Below are positions 25,574 to 36,201 of a DNA stretch of 64,000 bases, piece by piece; position 1 is the first letter of the stretch; the number at the start of each line of letters is the position of its first letter. This DNA is from Aliivibrio sp. S4MY1 (GTDB lineage Bacteria > Pseudomonadota > Gammaproteobacteria > Enterobacterales > Vibrionaceae). The stretch is from assembly GCF_028765545.1 (NCBI RefSeq), contig NZ_JARACP010000013.1, positions 1 to 64,000 of the forward strand. Reading direction: 5' to 3'. Below the pieces are notes generated by a model. That model was given only the letters and a program-made list of their open reading frames with translations, was not told the DNA's origin and searched no databases. A program made the translations under genes and the position numbers.

Positions 25574-25595
25574 CACTAATTTAAAAACGTATTAT

Positions 25596-27017
25596 TTAAA
25601 ATAAGTTTCCATCACGAACAAGTTCACGAGGTAATCCATTTTTAATTCGGTTACCCACCCATTTCCCTAAGCCAATAACTGCGCCTTTATAAGTAACAAT
25701 TGTCTCACCTTTTCCTGAAAAATCAGGACGTACATCTCGTCCCATATACCACTCACGTGCTTGTTCTGTGTTCAGTTCTGCACAAGTAGGGTTATCAGCT
25801 GTCGCCAATGCCATGATAGCTTCATGTTGCCAGCGATATCCTTTTTTATGAGTTTCAGCAAGTTTGAATCCAATTCGATGATAGCGCATTTCGCCAATTA
25901 ATGGCTTCATGCGTTTAGGAAAAGCCCAGACTTCTTTATCTCGGATCCAAAACTCATTATCTTCAGGAATTTCTAATTGTAATGTCGATTTTAATTCTGC
26001 TTCAATAGCCTGTGCTTCTTTATTTGAAGCCGGTGCGAAAGGAAATTTTCCTAAGCGTTTTTTCACTTCAGGGGGCGTAGTTGAGCTATTTTTACGGATC
26101 TTAGCAACAAAGAAGCCTTCACTATCAAAAATTTGTGGGTAGATATGTAAGAAACCTTCTTTGGTTAATGCTTTTTCTGCATTCTCAAAAAGATCGCCTA
26201 ACGGTTCAAACGTGACCGCGTCACCAAATTGTTCTACTAAGTGATGGCAGATATTCTGGTTTTCTTGGTGATTCAATGTACAAGTTGAGTAGACCATGAC
26301 ACCACCTGGTTTAAGGGCATGAAAGGCACTTTCAATTAGGTCACGTTGAGTATCACCAATTTCGATAACTGATTCAGGGCTCCAGTTATGCATCGCATCA
26401 GGATCTTTACGAATCGTTCCTTCACCTGAACATGGAGCATCTAAGAGAATAGAATCAAAAGTTTCTGGCAACCAACCACCAAAAACACGACCATCAAAGT
26501 GGGTAAGTGCCACATTACTTACACCGCAGCGTTGGATATTAGAGCACAGCACTTTCACGCGACTTGAAGAAAACTCATTAGCGACTAATGCACCTTGATT
26601 TTTCATGCCTGCGGCCAGCTGTGTTGTTTTAGAGCCCGGTGCAGAAGCCATATCTAAAGCCATTTCAATACTGTCATTGTCTTTTAATAATGCTGTTACA
26701 GGCATCATTGAGCTAGCTTCTTGAATATAAAATAACCCTGACATGTGTTCGGCAGTGCTGCCTAATTTTACCGTGTCGGTTTCTGGTCTTGTTATCCAAA
26801 ACCCAGTATCACACCAAGGTACTGGTTCTAGTAACCACAGCTTTTCATCTGCACGTTGTTTGAATTCTTCTACACTGTTTTTTAATGTATTAACGCGAAT
26901 ACTACGGCGTAAAGGGCGTTTACAGGCAGCAACAAAATCTTCCATTGAAAGATGGGAAGGCATGGTTTCTTGCACTTGTGCTAGGAAGGCTTCAGGTAGA
27001 AAAATATTATCGTGCAC
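25596..27017 (-). CDS. rsmF: 16S rRNA m5C1407 methyltransferase RsmF
   Basis: A 473-residue SAM-dependent RNA methyltransferase that modifies C1407 of 16S rRNA. The NOL1/NOP2/Sun core shows [15 protein letters not shown] (SAM binding), DAPCSGEG (Cys196) and YSTCTLN (Cys246), the latter two being the paired catalytic cysteines. A C-terminal region with a PUA-like fold follows, ending [17 protein letters not shown]. Length and order match E. coli YebU. It lies downstream of letA-letB, as in E. coli yebSTU, but a terminator after letB and a 144-base gap suggest its own promoter. Confidence 0.95.
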   Translation of the reverse strand: MHDNIFLPEAFLAQVQETMPSHLSMEDFVAACKRPLRRSIRVNTLKNSVEEFKQRADEKLWLLEPVPWCDTGFWITRPETDTVKLGSTAEHMSGLFYIQEASSMMPVTALLKDNDSIEMALDMASAPGSKTTQLAAGMKNQGALVANEFSSSRVKVLCSNIQRCGVSNVALTHFDGRVFGGWLPETFDSILLDAPCSGEGTIRKDPDAMHNWSPESVIEIGDTQRDLIESAFHALKPGGVMVYSTCTLNHQENQNICHHLVEQFGDAVTFEPLGDLFENAEKALTKEGFLHIYPQIFDSEGFFVAKIRKNSSTTPPEVKKRLGKFPFAPASNKEAQAIEAELKSTLQLEIPEDNEFWIRDKEVWAFPKRMKPLIGEMRYHRIGFKLAETHKKGYRWQHEAIMALATADNPTCAELNTEQAREWYMGRDVRPDFSGKGETIVTYKGAVIGLGKWVGNRIKNGLPRELVRDGNLF

Positions 27018-27120
27018 GGATGAATCTCATAGGATGATGTTATGGCAGGGAGTGTAAACGCAATTAGTGCTGTTGTCTAAATGGAATCTGTAGTTATAGG
27101 GCAAATTAAGGACTTAAATT

Positions 27121-27153
27121 AAAAAAGGCAGCCAATGTGAAGATTGACTGCCT
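27121..27153 (-). terminator. Terminator of letB
   Basis: On the minus strand, stem AGGCAGTCAAT / ATTGGCTGCCT with a 6-base loop is followed by six Ts, nine bases after the letB stop codon. Confidence 0.85.
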
Positions 27154-27161
27154 GAATTTGA

Positions 27162-29798
27162 TTATTTGTTTGGATTAGGAATCGCGGCATTCCACAAAGG
27201 CCAATCTTCTTCTGCTGTTTTATACAGCAGGTATGATTTATTCTCTTTTGCTTGTGGCTTTAGCTCTTCGTCATCAGGAGTAGAGAATGCAATACCGCCA
27301 CGTAGAATACTATCTACAGTACCCGCTTGAACTTTTGCTCCACTTAATCCTATAGACATATTTACACCAGAAACATTCCAAAAAACCGTATTTTGGCGAA
27401 CAAGATAGCTAAAGTCTGGATTAATACCAATAGTGAAAATAACACGGTCTGATAAATCGCCTAACTTAACATCTGTCACTTCACCCACTTCCATTTCTCT
27501 AAACAGAATAGGGGTTCCGACTTTAACTGAACCTCGAGTGATGGACTCGAGAGTATAAGTGGTTAACTTATCACCTTGAGATTGGTCAGTGAGTAAAAAT
27601 TGAGTTTTTGTTTTTCCATTCCCAGGCGTTACTTGAATGTAGCTACCTAATAATGTATCAAGGTTTTCAGCACCTGATAGGCTAATACTTGGTTTTACTA
27701 CCCAGAAATGACTGCCTGAAATTGCTATTTGGTTAACGTATTCAGGGTAAATACGTGCTTGTATGTAAACATTACTCTGTTTAAAGTTTGGTGATACTTT
27801 ACTGACTTCACCAACAGAGACACCTTTATATTTAATGAGTGTTCCTTTAGAGATTGAATCGCTGTCTTTTGCAGTAAATGCGATAATTCGACCAAACTCT
27901 TGAGCTTCAGATAGATTAGAGTAGAGCTTCCATTTTTTACCTAATTTATTTTCTACACCTTGCATATTATCAAAGCCAATACCACCGCGGATCATCGACA
28001 TTAATGGAGCCGCTTGAATATTAACGCCACTTAAACTAGCTTCAACATTCACTCCCGAGTAATTCCAAAATACGGTGTTATCTTCGATTAGATGTGCGTA
28101 TTGTTTTTCAATATTGATCTTAATGTTTACACCATCATTACCTAAATCAAAGTCCGTCACTTTACCAACAACGAGATTACGATAGAGAATAGGACTATTT
28201 TTGGTAATAGGAGGGAGCTCTGGGCTAAACAGGGTAAGTTCAGTACTTTTTACTGTTTTGAATTCCGCTAATTCAGCCAATGAGCTGTTTTTAAATAAAG
28301 TATAGCTTTTTTGTTTATAGCCTTTACCTTCGCTAGTAAAGCTAATTGAGCCTGAAATTAGGGCTTGAGTTGGTGGAATATCAATATTTAAGCCAGAGTC
28401 AGTTAACTCTGCTGAAACACTGCCAGAAACAAAGAATTTGTTCTTTGATTTAATGAGATGTTTGTACTTCTCAAGGATCATGGCATCAAATTTAACTCTG
28501 TCATTAACTAACGCGACATGAGTAACTGAGCCGACTTTAATGCCTTTGTATGAAATAGCGGTATCTGGTGTTAAACCAAAAGATTGATCTGCATATAACG
28601 AAAAGGTGAGCGCTTTTGTATCTTGTTTAATCAGTTCTTGTTTTCGTATGGCTGTAAATGTTCGAGATTTATCTCCTTCACCTGGGATTAAGGTTAAGAA
28701 GTTACCGCGAACAAGGTTGCCAATATTTTCGACACCAGATAAACCAAGTTTTGCCTCTTCTAGAACAAATCGAGAACCATCGTTTAAATAATCGATAAAT
28801 GCAGGCTCAACCGTTGCTGATGCAAGAATATCTTTCTTATCATCAGACAGTTTTAAACTGTTAATCTGACCAATTTCAAGGCCTCTATACATAATGGCCG
28901 AGCCGTTTGGGCTGATTTGGTTATTGTCTGGTAGAGTAATTTTAATTGAAATACCGCGGCCAGCGGTTTTGATATTACTGTATAGCCGGAATTCTTTCCC
29001 ATTTTCAATGGCTTTACCGTCATCAGGAGAGTCTACCGCGATAGCTCCTCCAATTAAGGCTGATAAACTTTCCAGCTGAACATCAACACCATTAAATCCA
29101 ATACTTGCCCCAACGCCACTGGCATTCCAAAAACGGCTTTTAGAGGTAATTAGATGAGCATATTCTTCTTGGATAAGTGCTTTTATTCGTACATTATCGG
29201 TTTTTTGGTCTAGCTTGAAATTGTACACTTCACCGATAGGGATCTTTTTATAGTAAATCTTTGAACCAACAGAAATAGATCCTAAGTCTTTAGAACGTAA
29301 GGTAACGCTTAACCCGCTAGAGTCAGGTTGAATGGCCGGAGAGTTGGCAAGAGCCGTGAATTTTGTTTTTAGATCGCCATTTCCAGGTAAAATAGCAATA
29401 TAGTTACCCGATACCAAAGCATCTAGTCCTGAAATACCCGTTAACGAAGCTTGCGGCTTAACAAGCCAAAATTGAGTATTGTCTCTTAATAAGTTAGAGG
29501 CTTCTGGGTAGATGTCAGCATCAACATAGATATTAGAAAGGTCTTCAGATAAAGTGATGTTTTTCACCATACCGACTTCTAGACCCTGATAACGAATGGT
29601 TGTGCGGCCTGCGATTAGCCCTTGAGCATCCTCAAAATAGATTTGAACGCGTTGGCCCGCTTCAATAATAGCGGAATAGACGAGCCATCCACCAAGGCAA
29701 AGTGCAAGAAGTGGTAATATCCAAAGTGGGGATATCCCTTGTTCATTTTTGATGTTTACTTGTTCAACAGTAGAATCAAGATTTGTCGGTTCGCTCAT
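27162..29798 (-). CDS. letB: Intermembrane lipid-transport tunnel protein LetB (YebT)
   Basis: An 878-residue periplasm-spanning protein anchored by one N-terminal helix (~24-45). E. coli LetB, 877 residues, stacks seven hexameric MCE rings into a lipid tunnel between the two membranes. The same seven MCE domains are countable here from their conserved VG[EKMQS]V turns: GLEVGMV, KIPIGEV, GLEIGQI, GIKVGSV, NLVVGKV, GVSVGEV and EMEVGEV, each followed by the hydrophobic pore-loop strand. The start overlaps letA by 23 bases, implying translational coupling. It ends in a proper terminator. Function is inferred from the family; the domain count is directly visible. Confidence 0.95.
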   Translation of the reverse strand: MSEPTNLDSTVEQVNIKNEQGISPLWILPLLALCLGGWLVYSAIIEAGQRVQIYFEDAQGLIAGRTTIRYQGLEVGMVKNITLSEDLSNIYVDADIYPEASNLLRDNTQFWLVKPQASLTGISGLDALVSGNYIAILPGNGDLKTKFTALANSPAIQPDSSGLSVTLRSKDLGSISVGSKIYYKKIPIGEVYNFKLDQKTDNVRIKALIQEEYAHLITSKSRFWNASGVGASIGFNGVDVQLESLSALIGGAIAVDSPDDGKAIENGKEFRLYSNIKTAGRGISIKITLPDNNQISPNGSAIMYRGLEIGQINSLKLSDDKKDILASATVEPAFIDYLNDGSRFVLEEAKLGLSGVENIGNLVRGNFLTLIPGEGDKSRTFTAIRKQELIKQDTKALTFSLYADQSFGLTPDTAISYKGIKVGSVTHVALVNDRVKFDAMILEKYKHLIKSKNKFFVSGSVSAELTDSGLNIDIPPTQALISGSISFTSEGKGYKQKSYTLFKNSSLAELAEFKTVKSTELTLFSPELPPITKNSPILYRNLVVGKVTDFDLGNDGVNIKINIEKQYAHLIEDNTVFWNYSGVNVEASLSGVNIQAAPLMSMIRGGIGFDNMQGVENKLGKKWKLYSNLSEAQEFGRIIAFTAKDSDSISKGTLIKYKGVSVGEVSKVSPNFKQSNVYIQARIYPEYVNQIAISGSHFWVVKPSISLSGAENLDTLLGSYIQVTPGNGKTKTQFLLTDQSQGDKLTTYTLESITRGSVKVGTPILFREMEVGEVTDVKLGDLSDRVIFTIGINPDFSYLVRQNTVFWNVSGVNMSIGLSGAKVQAGTVDSILRGGIAFSTPDDEELKPQAKENKSYLLYKTAEEDWPLWNAAIPNPNK

Positions 29799-31002
29799 AA
29801 TTATCCCAAATTAGACGAGAATCAAAACTTTCAGCGGCCAGCATGGTAAATACCACAACTAAACCAAAGGCAACGGCACCAAGGCCTGGGGTAAAATCTA
29901 AAATTTGTCCGCGATCAATCAATGTCATCATAATAGAAATTACGAATAAATCCATGACTGACCATTTTCCAATCCATTTGACAGCACTATATATCGCCAT
30001 TCTTTGCTGATGGAATACACTGCGTTTGAATTGAACACACAATAACAAGTAACCTAAACCAAGAATTTTAGCGACCGGAACTACGATACTTGCTACAAAA
30101 ATGATAATGGCTATACCGTACATATCCGTTTTAATTAATCCTGCAACGCCGGAAAAGATTGTATCTTCTAGTCGCTTGCCGTTGGTTAGCAGAATCGAAA
30201 TAGAAAGTACGTTAGCTGGTATGATAAAAATGGTTGCAGTTAATAAATAAAGCCACGTTTTTTGTATCGACTTTGGCTTTCTTGAGTGAATAGGTCGCTT
30301 ACAACGGATGCAGTGAGTGCCACTTTGTTGAGTGAAGTGACAATGTTCACAATGGATTGATGTTTCAGGTCTAGTAATAGGTGCTTCAATCTTTTGTTGA
30401 TGCTTTCTTTGCCATGCGCGCCAATAGCGTCGTGCGCTTACATGAGTCAATAAAAGTGAGGTAACAAAAAGAAGTAAAACAAGGCCATAAAGACCTGACC
30501 CAACGAAAATATCAGCATGGTCTTGAATTTTAAAGCAAGCGATAGCCAAACTAACTAAAAAGACATCTAACATCATCCAATCTTTTAAATGTTGAATAGT
30601 CGATACGCTTAGCCGAAAGAGAGTAAACCACTTTCTTCGTAAAGCTAGATGCGCAGATACCACTGAGCCACATACAAGAAAAGGCACAATAGAGCTGCAA
30701 AATAAAATTAATAAGCCAAGCATAGGGAAGCCTTCACTCATTAAGGTAATTGTCCCAGAGGGAAGTGTTGCAGGGATCATGACACCAAAAAGTTGAATGG
30801 TGACCATAGGAAAAAAATGGGATGGTATAAATAACAATAACGCAGCAACAGCGATAGCTAAATCGCTATTTAATGAAATACGGTTACCACGATAGAGTTG
30901 AGTATTGCAGCGAGGGCAGTGAGCATTTTGCTTTTTAGCTACCTTCGCTACTTCTACGACCAGATCACAGCCGTGGCAGCGACGAAACTTAGCGTCTTCC
31001 AC
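29776..31002 (-). CDS. letA: Inner-membrane lipid-transport partner LetA (YebS/PqiA family)
   Basis: A 408-residue inner-membrane protein that works with LetB in phospholipid movement. Its form is that of PqiA proteins: two repeats, each with a zinc-ribbon-like CxxC pair (RRCHGCDL, HCPRCNT; then CEHCHFTQQSGTHCIRC) followed by four hydrophobic helices. The family motifs FFPMVTIQLFG and NVLSISILLTNG, and the DFTPGLGAVAFGLVVVFTMLAAESFDSRLIWD tail, are present (shown here only in part by position 370-405). It overlaps letB by 23 bases and lies 17 bases after an ABC exporter gene, so the three form one operon. Confidence 0.93.
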   Translation of the reverse strand: MEDAKFRRCHGCDLVVEVAKVAKKQNAHCPRCNTQLYRGNRISLNSDLAIAVAALLLFIPSHFFPMVTIQLFGVMIPATLPSGTITLMSEGFPMLGLLILFCSSIVPFLVCGSVVSAHLALRRKWFTLFRLSVSTIQHLKDWMMLDVFLVSLAIACFKIQDHADIFVGSGLYGLVLLLFVTSLLLTHVSARRYWRAWQRKHQQKIEAPITRPETSIHCEHCHFTQQSGTHCIRCKRPIHSRKPKSIQKTWLYLLTATIFIIPANVLSISILLTNGKRLEDTIFSGVAGLIKTDMYGIAIIIFVASIVVPVAKILGLGYLLLCVQFKRSVFHQQRMAIYSAVKWIGKWSVMDLFVISIMMTLIDRGQILDFTPGLGAVAFGLVVVFTMLAAESFDSRLIWDNYERTDKS

Positions 31003-31019
31003 GGTTGTTGTCCGATTGA

Positions 31020-32813
31020 TTAACTTTGAATTGATCCATATAGCGTTTGATACAGTCCTTGCTGTGTAACCAGTTCATGGTGTGTGCCAGATTGAGATAC
31101 TTTACCATCGTTCAGCACATAAATAGTATCTGCTTGTTTTACTGCACTTAAACGATGCGCCACAATTAAGGTGGTTCGTCCAACTAAAAAATCACTTAAT
31201 GCTTTGTGCAAAGCAGCTTCTGTTGCGGTATCTAAAGCAGATGTCGCTTCGTCTAAAATAACAAATTTTGGATCCGTTAATACCATTCTAGCAATGGCTA
31301 AACGTTGTCTTTGACCACCAGATAATTTTACACCTTGGCGACCAATTTGAGTATCTAATCCATCAGTCAATTGAATTACAACGTCTTGCAGTTGGGCTAC
31401 ATCAAGCGCATTCCATAGTGCATCATCTGAATAATCTGAACCTAGTGTTAGATTATGCCTTAATGTATCGTTAAATAGTATAGGTTGTTGTAATACCACC
31501 GAGATTTGATTGCGAATTTTTTCAAATCCTACGTCTTGTGTATTGTGACCATTAAATAATATTTCACCATTAGTAGGTCGATATAACCCTAATAGTAGCT
31601 GAATTAATGTTGATTTACCGCCACCACTGGCACCGACAAGGGCAACTTTCTCACCACCACGAATGGTTAATGATAAATTATCTAAAACCTGTCGTTCCTC
31701 GTTATAGCTAAAATTAATATTGTTAATTTGTATTTCAGTTGCACTATTTGTAGCAAATGGGTTGATTGTAGATTCTACTTTTGGCTCTTCATCTATGTGT
31801 AATAAATGATTGATACGCTTAAGCGCCGCCGAGGCACCATACCAAGAAAATTGAATACTTAATAATTCTTGTATTGGCGAAAGCATTACCCAAAGATAGC
31901 TAAATATGGCAAACATTTGACCAATACTTAAATCACTAAGCAATACCATGATCATGGCTGCGGCTCTAAATAATTCAAAACCGAGTAAAAATAGAAGAAA
32001 GGAGAGTCGTCCAGCCGCTTCAGACTGCCATGTAAATTGGTCGGCACTGTGTCTTATGTCATCGGCTTGGTTTTTTAATTGGTCCAAAAATGCACGTTCA
32101 CGGTTTGATGCACGTAATTGATAAATTCCATCTAAGGTTTCAATTAAGCGTGTTTGAAAACGTTCATAAGACTGGTTCTCTTTTCTTTTAAGATCTTTTA
32201 CCCGGTTACCTAATTTTCGAGAGAAGTAGATAACAATAGGGTTTACTAAAAGAATAAAGAGACCAAGTTGCCAATTAATCCAAAGAAGGACGCCAGCGGT
32301 GCCAATAACGGTTAAAAAAGAGACAATAAAACGGCTTAATGTTGGGCCAAGGAACTTATCGATCGTATCTATGTCTGTAATAATATGAGAGTTAATGCCA
32401 CCGCTACCGCGTGATTCGTATTCTTTCATACTGATGCGGCTTAATTTATCGAGTAACTGAAGTCGTATTTGATAAGTAATGGTTTTGGACACTAAGCTAA
32501 ATTGTCGTCCTTGATAGATATTAAGTACTTGGCTGACAATGCGCATTAAAATGACCATGACGAGGACTAATAGGATATAACCTATAGGACCTTGCCAATG
32601 GGTGGGCAGTATTACATTTAATAGTTCAACACCCGTTGACGGTTTGTGTAATAACACTTCATCTACCATCAATGGCATGAGTAATGGGATAGGTACACTG
32701 ATAAGCGTCGCGACAATGGCGATGATATTTGCTACAACCAAACGGCTTTTATAGGTTTTTGCTTGCCTAAATAGCCAATTCCAGTTAATTGTAGGGAGAG
32801 TAGTATTGCGCAT
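31020..32813 (-). CDS. MsbA-like ABC exporter (half-transporter)
   Basis: A 597-residue half-exporter: six membrane helices (~residues 30-320 of the mature frame) and a C-terminal ATPase. The ATPase shows Walker A GASGGGKST, a Q-loop region, signature LSGGQRQRLAIAR, Walker B FVILDEATSALD and the H-loop IVAHRLS. Such proteins export lipids, peptides or drugs as dimers. I chose ATG 32813 because the upstream MPMEK extension lacks a ribosome site. The gene is 17 bases upstream of letA in the same direction, so it probably joins the letAB operon. E. coli has no ABC gene at this place; a link to lipid flow is inference. Confidence 0.85.
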   Translation of the reverse strand: MRNTTLPTINWNWLFRQAKTYKSRLVVANIIAIVATLISVPIPLLMPLMVDEVLLHKPSTGVELLNVILPTHWQGPIGYILLVLVMVILMRIVSQVLNIYQGRQFSLVSKTITYQIRLQLLDKLSRISMKEYESRGSGGINSHIITDIDTIDKFLGPTLSRFIVSFLTVIGTAGVLLWINWQLGLFILLVNPIVIYFSRKLGNRVKDLKRKENQSYERFQTRLIETLDGIYQLRASNRERAFLDQLKNQADDIRHSADQFTWQSEAAGRLSFLLFLLGFELFRAAAMIMVLLSDLSIGQMFAIFSYLWVMLSPIQELLSIQFSWYGASAALKRINHLLHIDEEPKVESTINPFATNSATEIQINNINFSYNEERQVLDNLSLTIRGGEKVALVGASGGGKSTLIQLLLGLYRPTNGEILFNGHNTQDVGFEKIRNQISVVLQQPILFNDTLRHNLTLGSDYSDDALWNALDVAQLQDVVIQLTDGLDTQIGRQGVKLSGGQRQRLAIARMVLTDPKFVILDEATSALDTATEAALHKALSDFLVGRTTLIVAHRLSAVKQADTIYVLNDGKVSQSGTHHELVTQQGLYQTLYGSIQS

Positions 32814-32910
32814 GGTGAGAATGATTCCTATTATTATCTTTTCCATCGGCATTGTACTCAGTATAAATAGAGTCGCAAGTGATTGGTATAAATAGAGGAA
32901 AAATATAAAG

Positions 32911-33363
32911 ATGGAATTGAAGCATTACGAGCGATTAACGCAGCAAGCGATAGGCTTGATTGATGGTGAAACGGATTTTATCGCTAACCTAGCAAACCTT
33001 AGTGCGTTATTAAATATGGAACTGGACGACATTAATTGGGTAGGTTTTTATCTATTTAAAGAAAATGAGTTAGTCTTAGGCCCATTTCAAGGTAAACCCG
33101 CTTGCATTCGAATTAGTGTAGGGAAGGGAGTGTGCGGTACTGCTTTTGCTACAGAATCCGTCCAACGCATTGATGATGTTCATCAATTTTCTGGTCATAT
33201 TGCTTGTGACGCAGAAAGTAATTCTGAAATCGTGATCCCATTTTATAGAAATGGCGTATTGACTGGAGTATTGGATATAGATAGTCCAAATATTGCACGA
33301 TTTAGCGAAATTGATGAAAAAGGTCTGGTTGATTTCATGAAAGAAGCAGAAAAGAGACTTTAA
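32911..33363 (+). CDS. msrC: Free methionine-(R)-sulfoxide reductase
   Basis: A 150-residue cytoplasmic GAF-domain enzyme that reduces free Met-R-sulfoxide, using thioredoxin or glutaredoxin. Three cysteines match the family: Cys65 (GKPACIR), Cys75 (KGVCGTA) and Cys99 (GHIACDA), with spacings of 10 and 24 as in E. coli (84, 94, 118). It is divergent from the ABC-letAB operon; the E. coli neighbourhood (msrC by letA and proQ-prc) is preserved. Translation starts at ATG 32911. It is shorter at the N-terminus than E. coli MsrC. Confidence 0.94.
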   Translation: MELKHYERLTQQAIGLIDGETDFIANLANLSALLNMELDDINWVGFYLFKENELVLGPFQGKPACIRISVGKGVCGTAFATESVQRIDDVHQFSGHIACDAESNSEIVIPFYRNGVLTGVLDIDSPNIARFSEIDEKGLVDFMKEAEKRL

Positions 33364-33437
33364 TTGTCTTTCAGTAGTGGTTTTTCACGCTTAAGTATCT
33401 ATAATAGCGGAATATCTTTACTAGAAATAAACCGAAA

Positions 33438-33453
33438 TACGGCTTGAACCGTA
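33438..33453 (+). promoter_or_regulatory. Small hairpin in the proQ leader
   Basis: Arms tacgg / ccgta with a 6-base loop lie 16-31 bases before the proQ start codon. It may affect proQ mRNA structure or stability; no T-run follows, so it is not a terminator. Confidence 0.4.
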
Positions 33454-33468
33454 CTATCAGGAAACTAC

Positions 33469-34065
33469 ATGGAAAACTCTGAAAAATTAGCGAACAGCAA
33501 AGAAGTAATTGCATACATTGCTGAGCGTTTCCCGAAATGCTTTATTTTAGAAGGCGAAGCTAAACCTCTTAAAATTGGTATCTTCCAAGATCTAGCTGAG
33601 CGTTTAAGCGATGATCCTAAAGTAAGTAAAACTCAGCTACGTGCTGGTTTACGTCAATACACATCTTCTTGGCGTTACCTACACGGTGTTAAGCCGGGCG
33701 CATCTCGTGTTGATTTAGATGGTAACCCTTGTGGTGAACTAGAAGAAGAGCACATTGAACACGCTAAAGCTACTTTAGATGAGAGCAAATCAAAAGTTGC
33801 TGCTCGTCGTAAAGAACAAGCTAAAAAAGCAAGAGAAGAAGCAAAAGCTAAGAAAACAGCTCGTGCTGCTACTCCACCTAAGCGTCGTCCTCAACCAGCT
33901 GCTGCTAAGAAAGTAGAAAAGCCAGTTGAAACTCGTGCTCTAAACGCAGATGAAGTTACTGTTGGTAACAACGTAAGCGTTAACATGGGTAAAGGTAATA
34001 TGCCTGCGACAATCGTTGAAATTAACAAGGATGATGTACGAATTCGCTTATCAAACGGCCTTTAA
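33469..34065 (+). CDS. proQ: RNA chaperone ProQ
   Basis: A 198-residue RNA-binding protein of the FinO/ProQ family that binds structured small RNAs and mRNA 3' ends. The N-terminal FinO domain covers ~1-115 ([44 protein letters not shown]). A Lys/Arg/Ala-rich linker spans ~115-165 and a Tudor-like C-terminal domain spans ~165-198 ([29 protein letters not shown]). The order proQ-prc, 50 bases apart, is as in E. coli and other gammaproteobacteria. Confidence 0.96.
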   Translation: MENSEKLANSKEVIAYIAERFPKCFILEGEAKPLKIGIFQDLAERLSDDPKVSKTQLRAGLRQYTSSWRYLHGVKPGASRVDLDGNPCGELEEEHIEHAKATLDESKSKVAARRKEQAKKAREEAKAKKTARAATPPKRRPQPAAAKKVEKPVETRALNADEVTVGNNVSVNMGKGNMPATIVEINKDDVRIRLSNGL

Positions 34066-34115
34066 ATGGTTGTTAAAGCGGAGAATCTTCGTTCATAAAG
34101 GAGCACTCCCGACGC

Positions 34116-36134
34116 ATGAATTGTCGATTAAGAGTCTCGCTGATTGCTGCTGGCGTTATGCTAGCAGCTTCTGCGCACGCACTTGAAGCTAAGGTATTAG
34201 ACGCCAAGTATTCTGAAACTGACTTACCAGTATTAACCGCAGAAACACAGCATGCTACTGCTAGTAAGCGTGTTACTTCTCGCTTTACGCGTTCTCATTA
34301 TAAGCATTTCTCATTAGATGATGACTTTTCAGTTGCCATTTATGAGCGATACTTAGACATGCTTGATTATAATAGAAATATTTTTACTCAAGCTGATCTT
34401 ACTTCATTCGCCCCGTTATCAACTAAGTTAGACGATCAATTAAAGATTGGGGACTCCCAAGCGGCTTTTGATATCTATAATTTATCATTGAAGCGTCGTT
34501 TTGAGCGTTATGTCTACGCACTTTCTCTTTTAGATAAAGAGTTTGATTATACGATTGATGAATCTCTTGAGTTAGATCGCTCTGAAGCGGCTTGGCCAAA
34601 AGATGAAGCTGAGTTAAATGAACTGTGGCGTAAACGTGTTAAATATGATGCTCTAAACTTGTCAATGACAGGGAAAGACTGGCCTGAAATCCAAAAGATG
34701 CTAGGCAAACGTTATAATAATGCACTTAAGCGTTTGACTCAGAGTCATAATGAAGATGCGTTCCAACTTTACATTAACGCGTTTGCACGTGAAGTTGACC
34801 CTCATACCAGTTATCTATCTCCACGTAATGCTGAGCAATTCCAATCAGAAATGAATCTTTCATTAGAAGGGATTGGTGCGGTATTACAAGCAACCGATGA
34901 TTACACTGTAATTCGTTCATTAGTTGCTGGTGGACCAGCATTAACAAGCAAACAACTTTCTGAGGGCGACCGAATTATCGGTGTCGGTCAAGACGGTAAA
35001 AAAATTGTTGATGTGATTGGATGGCGTTTAGATGACGTTGTTCAACTTATTAAAGGACCAAAAGGGACAAAAGTGAACCTTGAGATCTTGCCAGAAGGTA
35101 ACGATTCAAAAAGTCACACTGTCACAATCGTTCGAGATAAGATCCGCTTAGAAGATAGAGCAGTAAAATCTGAAGTGATTGAGCAAGATGGCAAGAAAGT
35201 CGGGGTATTAGAAGTACCTAGTTTCTATGTCGGTTTAGCTGAAGATACGAAAAAGCAGATTGATGAGCTGAAAAAACAAGATATTAGCGGCATTATTGTT
35301 GATTTACGTAACAATGGTGGTGGTGCATTAACTGAAGCTACTGCATTATCTGGATTATTTATTACTGGTGGCCCAGTAGTTCAAGTTCGTGATAGTTACG
35401 GTCGAGTAAATGTGAATGCTGATACTGATGGTGAGATCTCTTATACTGGTCCAATGACAGTATTAGTGAATCGCTACAGTGCATCTGCTTCTGAAATTTT
35501 TGCTGCAGCAATGCAAGATTATGGCCGTGCTGTAATCTTAGGTGAAAATTCTTTTGGTAAAGGAACGGTTCAACAACATAGATCGTTAAATCATATTTAT
35601 GATCTTTTTGATAAACCGCTTGGTCATGTTCAATACACGATCCAAAAATTCTATCGAATCAATGGTGGTAGTACGCAAAATCTAGGTGTTGTGCCTGATA
35701 TTGCATTCCCTACAGCGATTGATCCAAAAGAAACTGGTGAAAGTGTTGAGGATAATGCTCTTCCTTGGGACAGTATCAAAGCTGCCGAGTATGCACAAAC
35801 CAATCAGATTAAAAATACGATTGAGCCATTAGCGAAAAAGCATGCAGAACGAATTAAAACGGATGAAGAATTTGGTTTTATTCAGGAAGACATTGCCCGC
35901 TATCAAGCTGAAAAAGACATTACAACTATTTCACTGAATAAAAAAGTTCGTGAGAAAGAAGGTGATGAAGCAGATGAACGCCGTCTTAAACGAGTGAATG
36001 AGAGACAAAAACTTCTTAAAGAAGAAGAATTTAAAACTCTTGATGATATTCCAAAAGACTATGACGTTCCTGATGCGTATCTTGATGAAGCCGTCGCAAT
36101 TACGATTGATTTGGCGTTAATGAATCAAAAATAA
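34116..36134 (+). CDS. prc: Tail-specific periplasmic protease Prc
   Basis: A 672-residue S41 protease that degrades proteins by their C-terminal tails and trims FtsI and cell-wall hydrolases such as MepS. It begins with a signal peptide (VSLIAAGVMLAASAHA). A long N-terminal helical region is followed by a PDZ domain (~245-330, LSLEGIGAVLQ, LSEGDRIIGV) and the S41 catalytic core. The Ser/Lys dyad is seen as YSASASE (Ser457) and SFGKGTVQQ (Lys482), 25 residues apart, as in E. coli (452 and 477). It is 50 bases after proQ and ends in a strong terminator. Confidence 0.95.
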   Translation: MNCRLRVSLIAAGVMLAASAHALEAKVLDAKYSETDLPVLTAETQHATASKRVTSRFTRSHYKHFSLDDDFSVAIYERYLDMLDYNRNIFTQADLTSFAPLSTKLDDQLKIGDSQAAFDIYNLSLKRRFERYVYALSLLDKEFDYTIDESLELDRSEAAWPKDEAELNELWRKRVKYDALNLSMTGKDWPEIQKMLGKRYNNALKRLTQSHNEDAFQLYINAFAREVDPHTSYLSPRNAEQFQSEMNLSLEGIGAVLQATDDYTVIRSLVAGGPALTSKQLSEGDRIIGVGQDGKKIVDVIGWRLDDVVQLIKGPKGTKVNLEILPEGNDSKSHTVTIVRDKIRLEDRAVKSEVIEQDGKKVGVLEVPSFYVGLAEDTKKQIDELKKQDISGIIVDLRNNGGGALTEATALSGLFITGGPVVQVRDSYGRVNVNADTDGEISYTGPMTVLVNRYSASASEIFAAAMQDYGRAVILGENSFGKGTVQQHRSLNHIYDLFDKPLGHVQYTIQKFYRINGGSTQNLGVVPDIAFPTAIDPKETGESVEDNALPWDSIKAAEYAQTNQIKNTIEPLAKKHAERIKTDEEFGFIQEDIARYQAEKDITTISLNKKVREKEGDEADERRLKRVNERQKLLKEEEFKTLDDIPKDYDVPDAYLDEAVAITIDLALMNQK

Positions 36135-36166
36135 TGTGTTAATAAGTAATATTTATTAGCCATCTT

Positions 36167-36201
36167 AAACAGAAATCTATTTGGATTTCTGTTTTTTTTT
36201 G
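36167..36201 (+). terminator. Terminator of proQ-prc
   Basis: Perfect 11-bp stem (aaacagaaatc / gatttctgttt), 6-base loop, then a run of nine Ts. Confidence 0.92.
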
